A DNA stretch of 64,000 nt, taken from Marinobacterium lutimaris. Lineage in GTDB: Bacteria; Pseudomonadota; Gammaproteobacteria; Pseudomonadales; Balneatricaceae. The position numbers were made by a program, and so were the translations under genes. Every line of letters begins with the position of its first letter. The stretch's first letter is position 1. The stretch lies in contig NZ_FNVQ01000001.1 of NCBI RefSeq assembly GCF_900108065.1, forward strand, positions 372,001 to 436,000, read 5' to 3'. The notes below the pieces were generated by a model. It was given only the letters and a program-made list of their open reading frames with translations. It was not told the origin of the DNA and made no database searches. Shown here piece by piece: positions 1 to 9,032 of the stretch.

Positions 1-617
1 GTGGTCAGCAGGCAGAAAGTGTTGAGGCTTTTCTGGCCCGGGTTGATGCCTGGCTGCGTGAATTCGAGGAAAGAGCGCGGGCGGCAAACTACAGCGCCGA
101 GGCTGTCAAGGATACGCAATATGCGCTGTGTGCCTTCCTCGATGAAAGCATTCTCAAGGGCGGGGCGGGAAATATTCGAGAGCAGGTAGAGCTTGAGCCA
201 TTCCAATATCGCTACTTCGGTGTGCATCTGGCAGGTGAGGGATTCTACGATCGCCTGGATTCACTGCGTACAGACCTGAAAGCCAATATCGATGTGCTTG
301 AGGTTTACCACCTCTGTCTGGCGCTTGGCTTTGAGGGTAAATACAGCCTGGAAAGCCGGGATCAGTTGCGCTACATAGCCAACACTCTGGGTCAGGATAT
401 CGCGCGCTATCGCAGCCGCCGAAGCAGCAGTTCGGATGGCTGGCAGTTGCCTGACCAGGTCGGCCAGTTACTGCGTTATGAAATTCCGCTCTGGGTATAC
501 CTCCTTATGATCGTTCTGGTGTGTCTTGCCGTCTACGGCAGTCTGAACTGGTGGTTGGGCACGGAGACCGACTCCCTGATTCGGCAGATCAATCACCTGT
601 TCGAAAGGAACCTTTGA
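1..617 (+). CDS. tssL: T6SS membrane-complex protein TssL/DotU (5' truncated)
   Basis: The reading frame is open from base 3 to a TGA at 615-617, and its start lies before the window. TssL is an inner-membrane T6SS subunit that forms the trans-envelope complex with TssM and TssJ. The visible protein has the family signatures YALCAFLDE, YFGVHLAGEGFYDRLD and a cytoplasmic helical domain. A single hydrophobic segment (about nt 487-560) lies near the C-terminus, as expected for a C-tail-anchored protein. Only about 20 residues follow it, so there is no peptidoglycan-binding extension. It sits 10 nt upstream of tssM, and the Shine-Dalgarno of tssM overlaps its stop codon, so the two are co-transcribed. 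Assignment is by motif and context. Confidence 0.93.
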   Translation, partial: GQQAESVEAFLARVDAWLREFEERARAANYSAEAVKDTQYALCAFLDESILKGGAGNIREQVELEPFQYRYFGVHLAGEGFYDRLDSLRTDLKANIDVLEVYHLCLALGFEGKYSLESRDQLRYIANTLGQDIARYRSRRSSSSDGWQLPDQVGQLLRYEIPLWVYLLMIVLVCLAVYGSLNWWLGTETDSLIRQINHLFERNL

Positions 618-627
618 GGAGGTCGTG

Positions 628-3600
628 ATGCGTTTTCTTCGCTTTCTGCGGTCGCTGAAAGGGTTCTGGCCGCTCTCTTTGATGCTGTGGCTGGCAGGGC
701 TTATCTGCTGTGTGCTGCTTGTGCCTTTGCTGACGCCGGAGCGTGAACTCGTTTTTATCGCGATGGCGCTGGTAAGCGCCTGTTGGCTGCTGGCCGTCGT
801 ATTAAGGCAGTACAAGCGAATCCGGGCCGAGCGCAATATTGAAAATCTGGTCGAGCTCGAGGTGCATCGCGAGGCTGCTGCTACCGATAGCGGTGATTAC
901 CAGATTCTCAACGAGAGGCTCAAGCATGCTCTGGCGATGCAGCGGGCCGCGCGCTCGGTGGACGGCGGCAAGGCCTCCCTTTATGAGCTGCCCTGGTACC
1001 TGGTGATCGGCATGGCGGCTTCGGGAAAAACCTCGCTGCTCACCCGTTCGTCGCTGTCAGCCACCGTAGCGGGCGGTAATAACGTATCGGGGGTGTCCGG
1101 AACCCAGCACTGTGATTGGTACTTCAGCCGCGAGGCGGTGATGATCGATACCGCGGGGCGTTACCTTGTTGAGGACCGTCCGGCACGGGAGTTCTCCAAC
1201 TTTCTGAAAACCCTGCGCAGGCAGCGTAAGAAGCCGGCGATTAATGGTCTGGTTCTGGTGGTCAGCCTGCCCGAACTGCTGCAGCAGTCGCGCCAGGAAA
1301 TGCACGCACTGGCTGAACAGCTGGTGGCCAGGGTGGACGACTACCGACGTTGCCTGGGTGGAAATCCACCGCTGTACCTGTTTTTCAGTAAATCCGATCT
1401 GCTGCCTGGCTTTACCCAGACTTTCGAGACAATGAGTTCGGCAGAGCGCCAAAGCCCCTGGGGAATGACCTTCTCCCTTGACGAACTGCAGCGGCAGGGT
1501 GTCACCAGTGCCTTTCAGCATCGTTTCCCGGGATTGGTGGCGGCACTGCGTGATCGCGTCGATCAGCGGGTGCTGGATGCCGGTGGCGATGCCGATAGTA
1601 AGCTGCTGCGTTTCCCCGATTACTTCTCCGAACTCTTTGGCGTACTGAGCGATTTCCTGGAGCAGTTTGACAGCCAGCAAAATGCCGAGCGTGCGCCAGT
1701 GCTGCGTGGGCTGTACTTCACCAGTGCGCTGCAGTCCGGCGACACCCTCCCAGCGCTGCTTGATGAGCAGACGCGCGAGGACTTCGCTTTGGCATCCTCC
1801 GCTGTAGCCACCAGCGGCAATAAGGCTGCGGATAAAAACTACTTCATCACCGATACGTTCAGGAAAGTGATCTTCCCTGATCGTAATCTCGGCCTTTATT
1901 ACTCTCAGAATGGTGCGCAGCGTTCATTACCGGGCTTCATGATCGGCACCATGGGGCTGCTGGCGGTTGCGGTGATATGCGCCCAGGGCTGGTCTGCATT
2001 TAATAACCGTCAGTGGCTTGATCAGATTCATGACAGCGTGGTCCTGCTGGACTTCAGAGATGGTGATCGTCAGCTCAGCGTTGCAGAACGTGGCAAAGTG
2101 CTGGATGAGCTACAGCGACAGTTGACCGAAATAGAAAGCGATCTTGAGTACGGCGCGCCCCTGGATCGGGCCTTAGGGCTGTATCAGGGTAGCAGTCTTC
2201 GTGAACCGCTGAAGCAGGCATGGGAGGAGCTGTTTAAACAGCAGGTACTGACGCCGGTGGCTGCTCACCTGGCTTACCAGTTGAGTAGCTGGGGCGAGTT
2301 CAACGGCGCCGTGCCAGAGTTGGCCAACCTGACTCAAATTACCGAGCCTGAATCTCTGGAGTCTGCCGACAGTAAGGTCATGTCTGTGGAGGAGTTGGGA
2401 GCTCCGGCCGATGAGATCGGCGCCAACAGCCTTGATCGCATGCAGGAGCGGGCGACGATTACACCAACGGTTGGTGGTGTGCCCACCAGCTTTGCCGAGG
2501 TGGGTAGTCGACTGCGCAGCGAAGCGCGCTCACGCACCACCGATAATGCGCGAGACGCCTGGTACTCGGCTCGCAGCGAGGCGGAGTCGCTTTTTGAGGA
2601 GGATTTGCGCGATCGTAGCCTGCAGATGAATGGCGATGACCTGGGTAACACCACTGAAGCGGATGCTGGGCGCCGACTGTCGGGGGAACAGGGGCCCTCT
2701 CTCTCTGAGGAGCTGCTGACCAAGCTCTCCCGTGAAGAGGTCGAGAAGCTGATAGAAAGCTACTCCTCCCTCAAGCTCTATCTTGTTCTGACCGCTCCGG
2801 GGCTCCATTCTGACCAGGATGACTTTGTCGCTTCTGCTCTGCCGAGACTATGGGCAGCGGTAGGTGGCAGTAGGGGAGGAGCGTTGGTTGATGACAGTGT
2901 TGTCGATAATACAGCGCTCTATACCTATTATCTGAACCGCGGCATGGCGCCAGCTCTTGAGCAGAACGAACGCCTCGTCAGCCATAGCCGTGACCGGCTC
3001 AACTCGTTCCTGATTGATAGCACCCTGGTGGATCGTGAGTATCTGCGCTACCAGTTAGAGGTTGAAGAGCTTTACGAACCGTTGACGCTGTCTCGCATGC
3101 TTCCTGGTATGCGTGGGCGGCTGCTCTACTCTAGCCGTGCTGTGCCCGCCTTTTACACCCGCGAAGTATGGGAAGACTACCTGCGTTCAGCGATCATCGA
3201 AACCGCGTCTGGAGATCTTCGCGATGATACCGACTGGGTGCTCGACGAGGCTGATGTAGATGATGCCGTTGAGGTCAAAGCCCGGTTTGTGCGACAGCTG
3301 ATGGCCCGCTACAAACGAGATTACGCGATCGCCTGGGAACGCTTTCTCGCTAACACCTATGTGGGTGATTTTGACACCCTGGATCAGGCCAGCGCCAGGC
3401 TGGCGCTGTTGAGTGATCTGCAGGATTCGCCGCTGCGTCAGGTACTTGAAGTGGCTCGTGCCAACACAACCTGGGATGACCCTGAACCTCAGGATGAAAG
3501 CGATGGCTCCGCTGGCGAGTCCGGTGAGCAGGGCTTCTGGCGGCGGGTGACCAGCGTTTTCGATGCTGGTGATGCCGCTGCCATGGGGCAGAGCCTGGCT

Positions 3601-4629
3601 TCGCTGCCGAAGATCAACGACGGCGCGCTCACAAATCATTTTCGCCCGATTACGCGGATGCTGTCTGCCGATACGAGTACCGCAGGCGGCGACTCGGTGC
3701 TTAATCAATACCTGCTTAACCTGAGGCAGCTGAAGGTGCGCATCGATAATGTCAGAGGGTCCCGCGATATCGGCAATAGCAGTAAGGCGCTGATCGTCGA
3801 AACGCTGTCCGGCGAACCGAACGAAATTAACACTTTGCGCAACTTTGTCGCGTCTCGTATCGATACCTCTCAGACCTCTTTGGTAAGTGCGCTGGAACCG
3901 CTGTTCAGTGTGCCAGTGAGTCACACCCGCGAGGCTCTGCAGGGGCCCGCACGGCAGCGACTCAATGCCGCCTGGGATGAAAAAATCGTCAAGCCCTGGG
4001 GGCAGATGGTAGCCGGCCGTTATCCCGTGACCGACTCGGTAAACGAGGCTTCAGTGCGTGATATGGAGTATTTCATCGATCCTGATAGCGGGGTGATGCC
4101 AAGATTCAGGCGCGAAGATATTGGTGATCTGGTTGCTGGTGATAATGAGCAGAGCTCGCCGATGGTGGATCGGCGCATGCTCGCCAGCATCGACACGGCG
4201 ACTGCGCTGGGCAGCGTTATCGACAGTCTCTCAGATCTGCGCAACGGCTTTGAGATTCAGATGAATCCCACCGCAGGGCTGACCGATATCATTCTGACCA
4301 TCGATGGACAGCGCCTGCATTACCGAAATAACAGCCAGAGCTGGGAGCGTCTTACCTGGCCCGGTAATGGCGATCTTTTCGGGGCGCGCCTGGATGTTAT
4401 CAACTCCGACGGACGGCGCCATACGGTATTCGATTACCCGAACCGCTGGGGTTTCCTGCGGATGATCGAAAGCGCCCGAATCACACCCATAGACAATGCG
4501 CGTCAGCAGTTCAGCTGGCAAACCCCGCTGGGTGCGGTGAGTTTCGACGTTCGCAACTTCGGTGGAGTCAAGGTTTCCGATCTGCAGTCCGTCAAATCAC
4601 TGCGGCTTCCAGTGATGGGTGAATACTGA
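628..4629 (+). CDS. tssM: T6SS membrane-complex protein TssM/IcmF
   Basis: Inner-membrane NTPase-like subunit of the T6SS envelope complex. Two hydrophobic segments near the N-terminus are followed by the IcmF NTPase domain with a Walker A GMAASGKT at residues 128-135 and a DTAGRY Walker B-like motif. A third membrane segment is at about residues 435-455, and a long periplasmic part follows. ATG 628 is preferred because a GAGGAGG ribosome site (616-622) lies at good spacing. A GTG at 625 is too close. At 1333 residues it is long for the family. The excess includes an acidic, Ser/Arg-rich, probably disordered stretch at about residues 560-710 and a smaller Asp/Glu/Ser-rich stretch near residue 955. 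It follows tssL directly. Confidence 0.93.
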   Translation: MRFLRFLRSLKGFWPLSLMLWLAGLICCVLLVPLLTPERELVFIAMALVSACWLLAVVLRQYKRIRAERNIENLVELEVHREAAATDSGDYQILNERLKHALAMQRAARSVDGGKASLYELPWYLVIGMAASGKTSLLTRSSLSATVAGGNNVSGVSGTQHCDWYFSREAVMIDTAGRYLVEDRPAREFSNFLKTLRRQRKKPAINGLVLVVSLPELLQQSRQEMHALAEQLVARVDDYRRCLGGNPPLYLFFSKSDLLPGFTQTFETMSSAERQSPWGMTFSLDELQRQGVTSAFQHRFPGLVAALRDRVDQRVLDAGGDADSKLLRFPDYFSELFGVLSDFLEQFDSQQNAERAPVLRGLYFTSALQSGDTLPALLDEQTREDFALASSAVATSGNKAADKNYFITDTFRKVIFPDRNLGLYYSQNGAQRSLPGFMIGTMGLLAVAVICAQGWSAFNNRQWLDQIHDSVVLLDFRDGDRQLSVAERGKVLDELQRQLTEIESDLEYGAPLDRALGLYQGSSLREPLKQAWEELFKQQVLTPVAAHLAYQLSSWGEFNGAVPELANLTQITEPESLESADSKVMSVEELGAPADEIGANSLDRMQERATITPTVGGVPTSFAEVGSRLRSEARSRTTDNARDAWYSARSEAESLFEEDLRDRSLQMNGDDLGNTTEADAGRRLSGEQGPSLSEELLTKLSREEVEKLIESYSSLKLYLVLTAPGLHSDQDDFVASALPRLWAAVGGSRGGALVDDSVVDNTALYTYYLNRGMAPALEQNERLVSHSRDRLNSFLIDSTLVDREYLRYQLEVEELYEPLTLSRMLPGMRGRLLYSSRAVPAFYTREVWEDYLRSAIIETASGDLRDDTDWVLDEADVDDAVEVKARFVRQLMARYKRDYAIAWERFLANTYVGDFDTLDQASARLALLSDLQDSPLRQVLEVARANTTWDDPEPQDESDGSAGESGEQGFWRRVTSVFDAGDAAAMGQSLASLPKINDGALTNHFRPITRMLSADTSTAGGDSVLNQYLLNLRQLKVRIDNVRGSRDIGNSSKALIVETLSGEPNEINTLRNFVASRIDTSQTSLVSALEPLFSVPVSHTREALQGPARQRLNAAWDEKIVKPWGQMVAGRYPVTDSVNEASVRDMEYFIDPDSGVMPRFRREDIGDLVAGDNEQSSPMVDRRMLASIDTATALGSVIDSLSDLRNGFEIQMNPTAGLTDIILTIDGQRLHYRNNSQSWERLTWPGNGDLFGARLDVINSDGRRHTVFDYPNRWGFLRMIESARITPIDNARQQFSWQTPLGAVSFDVRNFGGVKVSDLQSVKSLRLPVMGEY

Positions 4630-4662
4630 GATGTACAGCAAGGCAGTAATGGGGCTTAAGCG

Positions 4663-5592
4663 ATGATCGGGTGTTTCGGAAAGATCCCGGCAAAGGCTGA
4701 TTTTATCGGCCAGAACGCTACCGGAAGTGTGATTCGCGAGCTCGATCAGTGGCTACAGAACGCGCTGCTGCATTTCCTCGATCATGAGGATTGGCAGCGC
4801 CGCTTTGATGAGCTGCCTGTGTGCTTTTTCAGTTATCACGCGAAAAATGGAAGCGATGTGATGGGGGCGATGATCAGTTCATCCGATTCTTCCGGTCGGC
4901 GATACCCATTCTTTATTCATCAGATTCTGGCTCCCGAAGGGCGCCCGGGCCTGCTGCCTTATATGAATACCATGGCAGAAACCTTTGCGCGTCAGGCTTC
5001 ACAGATTCTGCTGGATTCTGTTCATGGCGAGGCGCCTGTCGATCCTTTGCCCAGGGTGCAGGACCTGCGTGCACTGAATGCTCAGGATATCGCGCTCTAT
5101 CAGAGTATCCATGAGCGTTTCCTGCAGGACTACAGCTTTGACGATGTGGGCAAGGCGCTGCTACCCGGCTGGCCTGAATTTGTAGCCAGTGCTTTTCTCT
5201 ACCGTCTGCACTATGCCCAGAGCTGCTGGCAGGCGGGCAGTGTGCAGGCAGTGATGCTGCCGCTTCCAGCGGAGCGTGGTTTAAAACGCCCCGTGGCCGA
5301 TCTTTGGTTGCACTGGCTGGGAAGAGCCTGTGCAGCGGGTACGCCGGTAATGAGCATGCTGGTCGATGATTTTATGCGTCCGAAACTGCTGTTGATGCCG
5401 GCCTGGTGCGGTGCTGAACAGTTTTTCGAGGTGTTGTCGGATCCGGGTAACAGGCGTTTGTGTATCGATGTTTTGTCGCCCTTTGCGGAGGAGGAGCATC
5501 ACCCTGGCACTCTGCCGCTACCTGATACGCGGCTTTGTCTCGCTGAGTTCCTGGAGCAGTTTCCGGGCGAAGTGGTAAACGTTAGAGCTTAA
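4663..5592 (+). CDS. tagF: T6SS-associated protein TagF/ImpM
   Basis: A 309-residue protein that begins with the TagF hallmark MIGCFGKIPAKADFI and continues with a roadblock-like N-terminal domain (DUF2094 family). In Pseudomonas and Agrobacterium TagF is a post-translational repressor of T6SS firing, and in some genomes it is fused to the phosphatase PppA. No PppA domain is fused here. It lies 33 nt after tssM and 13 nt before the second TssM-like gene, so it belongs to the same operon. The start is the first ATG and is followed immediately by the conserved motif. The ribosome site is weak, which fits coupling to upstream translation. Confidence 0.9.
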   Translation: MIGCFGKIPAKADFIGQNATGSVIRELDQWLQNALLHFLDHEDWQRRFDELPVCFFSYHAKNGSDVMGAMISSSDSSGRRYPFFIHQILAPEGRPGLLPYMNTMAETFARQASQILLDSVHGEAPVDPLPRVQDLRALNAQDIALYQSIHERFLQDYSFDDVGKALLPGWPEFVASAFLYRLHYAQSCWQAGSVQAVMLPLPAERGLKRPVADLWLHWLGRACAAGTPVMSMLVDDFMRPKLLLMPAWCGAEQFFEVLSDPGNRRLCIDVLSPFAEEEHHPGTLPLPDTRLCLAEFLEQFPGEVVNVRA

Positions 5593-5605
5593 GCAGATAG
5601 CGCTG

Positions 5606-8095
5606 ATGAAACGGTTCAAAATAGCTTATATCAAATACATATTCTTCAAGTATCAGCCCTACATACTTGGGTTGCTGTTCTTCGCCGCGATCTTCCTGGT
5701 CTGGTGGCTGGGCGTGCTGGCGGGCTTGTCTTCGCTGACGAGTCTGCTGGTGGGTATCCTGCTCTTTATACTGCTGTCTGCCTTCTATGTGTTGCTGCTC
5801 TACCGGGGCGCCGGTAAACAACCGGATCTGGAGGCGCTGTTGCGCGACGATGCCGACGCTGCAGTGCTAAATGCCCGTCCAGAGGATCGCGAAGAGCTGA
5901 GTTTGCTCAGGGAGCGGCTGCTGCAAACGATTGAAAGGCTGAAAAAGAGTGGCAAGGCCAAGGGTAAAAAAGGCAAAAATGCGCTCTATTCTCTGCCCTG
6001 GTACATGATTGTTGGCCAGCCTGCGGCGGGGAAAAGCACCATGGTGTACCAGTCCGGGCTGAATTTCCCCTTTGCCGAACGGGAAAACGCGCGAGTGGCC
6101 GGCATGGGCGGTACACGGCACTGCGACTGGTTTTTTAGCTCAGACGCGATACTGCTCGATACCGCTGGTCGCTATATGGATAGCGAAGAGGAGGCTGGGA
6201 AATGGAAAGGTTTCCTGTCGCTGCTGAAAGAGTTTCGTCGCAAGTGCCCGCTGAATGGCCTCATTGTCACTGTGAACATCAGCGATGTTATCCAGGTCAG
6301 CGACTCGCAGCGCGCCAACCTTGCGCGGCGTTTACGGGAGCGGATTCAGGAGGCTCGGGATCATCTGGAAGGGCGCCTGCCCATCTATCTGGTGTTTACC
6401 AAGTGTGACCTTATTGAGGGCTTTACCACCTTTTTCGATCGTATCGACCCGCGGCATGAAAGCGAGGTACTCGGTCACACCTTTGCCCATCAGCAGCCAG
6501 CGGGAATTAATTGGGCACAGACTTTCGACCAGGCTCTGGCCAGGCTGTGCGAACACTGGCGCGAAGTCGGTGATCAGGAGATCGTCGAGCGGGATATTGT
6601 CGATACTCAGCGTGATATCGCCGCGTTTCGTTTTCCGCTGGAGCTGAACGCACTGCGTGAGCCGCTGACCCGCTTTGTCGATGCGCTGACCAATGCGAAT
6701 CCATATCAGAGCGCACCGCTGCTGCGGGGGTTTTACTTTGTCAGCGCTCTGCAGAATGAAGCCGCCGTTGAGGGTGAGTATGGCGGCCGAATCGGTCGAC
6801 ACTTTTCCTTGGCGAAACCGACTAAAGCGGATTCGCCTTCGGTGGCCCGTCCTTTCTTTATCGATAATCTTTTCCGCCGCGTCATCATCGCTGACCAGCA
6901 TCTTGCGGCTCTCTACGCCAGCGATAAGAAGGGGCGTCGCCGCAAGATACGCTGGATACTGGCGGCCAGTCTGGCCGGTATTGCGGTCTGTTCGCTTTGG
7001 GTGACATCGGCGTTGAATAACTACGCGGAAATCGATGGCTTTGCCAAAGCTCTTGATGAAAGTAATCGCTACGATGAGCAGGCGCCGGAGCAATATGCAA
7101 GCTGGGCCAGTCTGGATCTGCTCAGAGGCGAAGCCTCACAGCTCTATGGTTGGCATCGTGACGGCGTACCCTGGAACATGAAGTGGGGGTTGTACCGGGG
7201 CTATGAGATTGAGCCGGAAATCCGCGAAGTCTACTTTGAGCAGTTGCGTAGTGTGATGCTTCAGCCGGTCGAACAGAACCTGACGAGGTCCCTGTTCGAG
7301 CTGACCACAATTCCCGTTTATCGCCGGACAACGGATGAGCTGCAGACGGTTGATGGACCGGAATCCGTGGCGCCTCATGCGCGCCCAGCAGATAACCGCG
7401 CCGAGTCCCTGGCCAAGTTTGGCCGCGCAACCCTGGGCACCTACATCATGCTATCCGATAGTGAGCGCGCAGAGATCGATCCTTCGCAGCTGAGGGCTCA
7501 GCTGCCCGCTTTCTGGTATCCGTCGATTCAGACGCAGACCGGGATTGCGATCGATGAAGACGAACGCGACTACCGCTATGCCAGCCGTCAGGTTGATTTT
7601 TACCGCGATCAAATCGACGAACTGGATGTGCCGCGGATTTCTTCAAATGCGTTCCTGATTTCTAGCAGTCGCAATTATATCGACAGCCTGCTGGAACAGA
7701 CGTTAACCAGTATGGAAACGATTGTTCTCGAATCAGATACATTATTTACCTTCGGCCGTGGAGATTATGCGGGTTTGCAGGAAGCTGGCCTGCAGGAGCT
7801 GGATAAACTCGCAGAACGGCTGCTTAACACGCAGGACCTTGGAAAGATTTTAATTACTGGTCATGCGGACCCCATAGGTAATGAAGAGGCAAATCAAAAG
7901 TTGTCGCTACAGCGTGCAATGACGATACGTCAGTATCTGATCGGTAAGGGCGTGCCTGCAGGGCTTATTGAGGCTCAGGGAGCGGGAAGCGAACGTTTGC
8001 TGGTGAGTTGCGATCTTAACCAGCCTCGAAGCCAGCTGATTGCTTGTCTGGCGCCCAATCGGCGAGTGGAAATTGAAGTCAGAAAGCAACAATAA
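5606..8095 (+). CDS. Second TssM/IcmF-like protein with C-terminal OmpA domain
   Basis: 829 residues. Two hydrophobic segments near the N-terminus are followed by an IcmF-type NTPase domain with Walker A GQPAAGKS at residues 137-144 and the DTAGRY motif. A third membrane segment is at about 449-469. Unlike tssM upstream, the periplasmic part is short, about 240 residues, and ends in an OmpA-like peptidoglycan-binding domain (about 710-829) with the signature GHADPIGNEEANQKLSLQRA. The protein therefore looks like the TssM membrane and NTPase half joined to a cell-wall anchor. In other systems the anchor is supplied by TssL extensions or TagL. It probably has a structural or anchoring role in the T6SS envelope complex, but that is inference. 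It closes the tssL-tssM-tagF operon. Confidence 0.85.
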   Translation: MKRFKIAYIKYIFFKYQPYILGLLFFAAIFLVWWLGVLAGLSSLTSLLVGILLFILLSAFYVLLLYRGAGKQPDLEALLRDDADAAVLNARPEDREELSLLRERLLQTIERLKKSGKAKGKKGKNALYSLPWYMIVGQPAAGKSTMVYQSGLNFPFAERENARVAGMGGTRHCDWFFSSDAILLDTAGRYMDSEEEAGKWKGFLSLLKEFRRKCPLNGLIVTVNISDVIQVSDSQRANLARRLRERIQEARDHLEGRLPIYLVFTKCDLIEGFTTFFDRIDPRHESEVLGHTFAHQQPAGINWAQTFDQALARLCEHWREVGDQEIVERDIVDTQRDIAAFRFPLELNALREPLTRFVDALTNANPYQSAPLLRGFYFVSALQNEAAVEGEYGGRIGRHFSLAKPTKADSPSVARPFFIDNLFRRVIIADQHLAALYASDKKGRRRKIRWILAASLAGIAVCSLWVTSALNNYAEIDGFAKALDESNRYDEQAPEQYASWASLDLLRGEASQLYGWHRDGVPWNMKWGLYRGYEIEPEIREVYFEQLRSVMLQPVEQNLTRSLFELTTIPVYRRTTDELQTVDGPESVAPHARPADNRAESLAKFGRATLGTYIMLSDSERAEIDPSQLRAQLPAFWYPSIQTQTGIAIDEDERDYRYASRQVDFYRDQIDELDVPRISSNAFLISSSRNYIDSLLEQTLTSMETIVLESDTLFTFGRGDYAGLQEAGLQELDKLAERLLNTQDLGKILITGHADPIGNEEANQKLSLQRAMTIRQYLIGKGVPAGLIEAQGAGSERLLVSCDLNQPRSQLIACLAPNRRVEIEVRKQQ

Positions 8096-8293
8096 CCCGA
8101 CATGCAGAAATAATGGTTTTGATATGCTTTCTAAACCATTTAATTAAATGTTCAAATAGAATTTTGAGTAAAAGCTTATTAATCTTTGCTCGAAATAAAG
8201 CAGAATAAATGTATTTTCTGCTTCAGCGGGAAGCTTCTTTTAAGTGATGTAGGTAGCTTTCTTTTAAACCGTCAAAAAGGAGACTTAAGCAGG

Positions 8294-8824
8294 ATGGCTT
8301 TTGATACATATTTGAAAATTGATGGTATTCCAGGAGAAAGCCTGGATGACAAACACATGGACTGGATCGAGCTGAAAGGTTTCGATTTCGGGGCCAGCCA
8401 GGCCACATCTGCTACAGCCAGTTCAGCAGGTGGTGCTTCTGCCGAGCGCGTGAATCTGAGTGAGTTCAGCATTCAAAAGCTCGTCGATAAGGCCTCCCCG
8501 AAGCTGTTTGAAGCTTGCTGTAAAGGCCAGCATATCAAGGAGATTGTGATGCACGTTAACCGTGCGGGTGGCGACAAGGTGCGCTACGTGGAGATCAAGA
8601 TGGAGGAGGTGATCGTTTCTTCCACCGAGATGCAGGGTACATCTGCGTCGTCCAGCTATGAGCAGGACGACAAGGACGACAAGATCGATCTGCCGTACGA
8701 GAAGGTCAAATTCAACTATGCGCGGATCAAAGTCACCTATACGCAGCAGAAACGTTCCGATGGTCAGGGTGGCGGTAACGTCGCTGGTGGCTGGGATCGT
8801 ACCCGTAACAAAGTCTTTGCGTAA
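8294..8824 (+). CDS. hcp: T6SS tube protein Hcp
   Basis: A 176-residue Hcp, the hexameric ring protein that stacks into the secreted inner tube. It begins MAFDTYLKIDGIPGES and has the family's conserved run of beta strands, including FEACCKGQHIKEIVMHV and a C-terminal VAGGWD. The ATG at 8294 is preceded by AAGGAG at 8277-8282. The open frame continues 36 codons further upstream, but that extension does not resemble Hcp. A 198-nt AT-rich gap separates it from the previous gene and a stem-loop follows it, so hcp probably has its own strong promoter, as is common for this abundantly made protein. Confidence 0.95.
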   Translation: MAFDTYLKIDGIPGESLDDKHMDWIELKGFDFGASQATSATASSAGGASAERVNLSEFSIQKLVDKASPKLFEACCKGQHIKEIVMHVNRAGGDKVRYVEIKMEEVIVSSTEMQGTSASSSYEQDDKDDKIDLPYEKVKFNYARIKVTYTQQKRSDGQGGGNVAGGWDRTRNKVFA

Positions 8825-8860
8825 ACGCTTGGCTTGTTGCTAGCCGCAGGTGGCTAACAG

Positions 8861-8889
8861 GCGCGCCCGCCCTGAACGGGTGGGCGTGC
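8861..8889 (+). terminator. GC-rich stem-loop after hcp
   Basis: Twelve-base arms at 8861-8872 and 8878-8889 pair at 10 of 12 positions around a 5-nt loop, 37 nt after the hcp stop. No T-run follows, so it is not a classical intrinsic terminator. It could stabilise the hcp mRNA or give partial read-through into tssA. Confidence 0.5.
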
Positions 8890-9032
8890 CCTCCGGGCGC
8901 AGAGTGGGGCGGTTTGACCCGGCGGGATGGCAATGTCCCGCTCGGTGAAGCACTCCAGTTTCAATTTAAATTCATAGCCGGTCGAACCCGTTGAGAAGTT
9001 TGTTCCGGCCCAGCGTGCTAATGAAGGAAGAC

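Noticed and set aside
8933-8947. Sigma-54 promoter before tssA
   Set aside because: TGGCA and a downstream GC are present, but the spacing between GG and GC is one base short and the TTGC element is missing.
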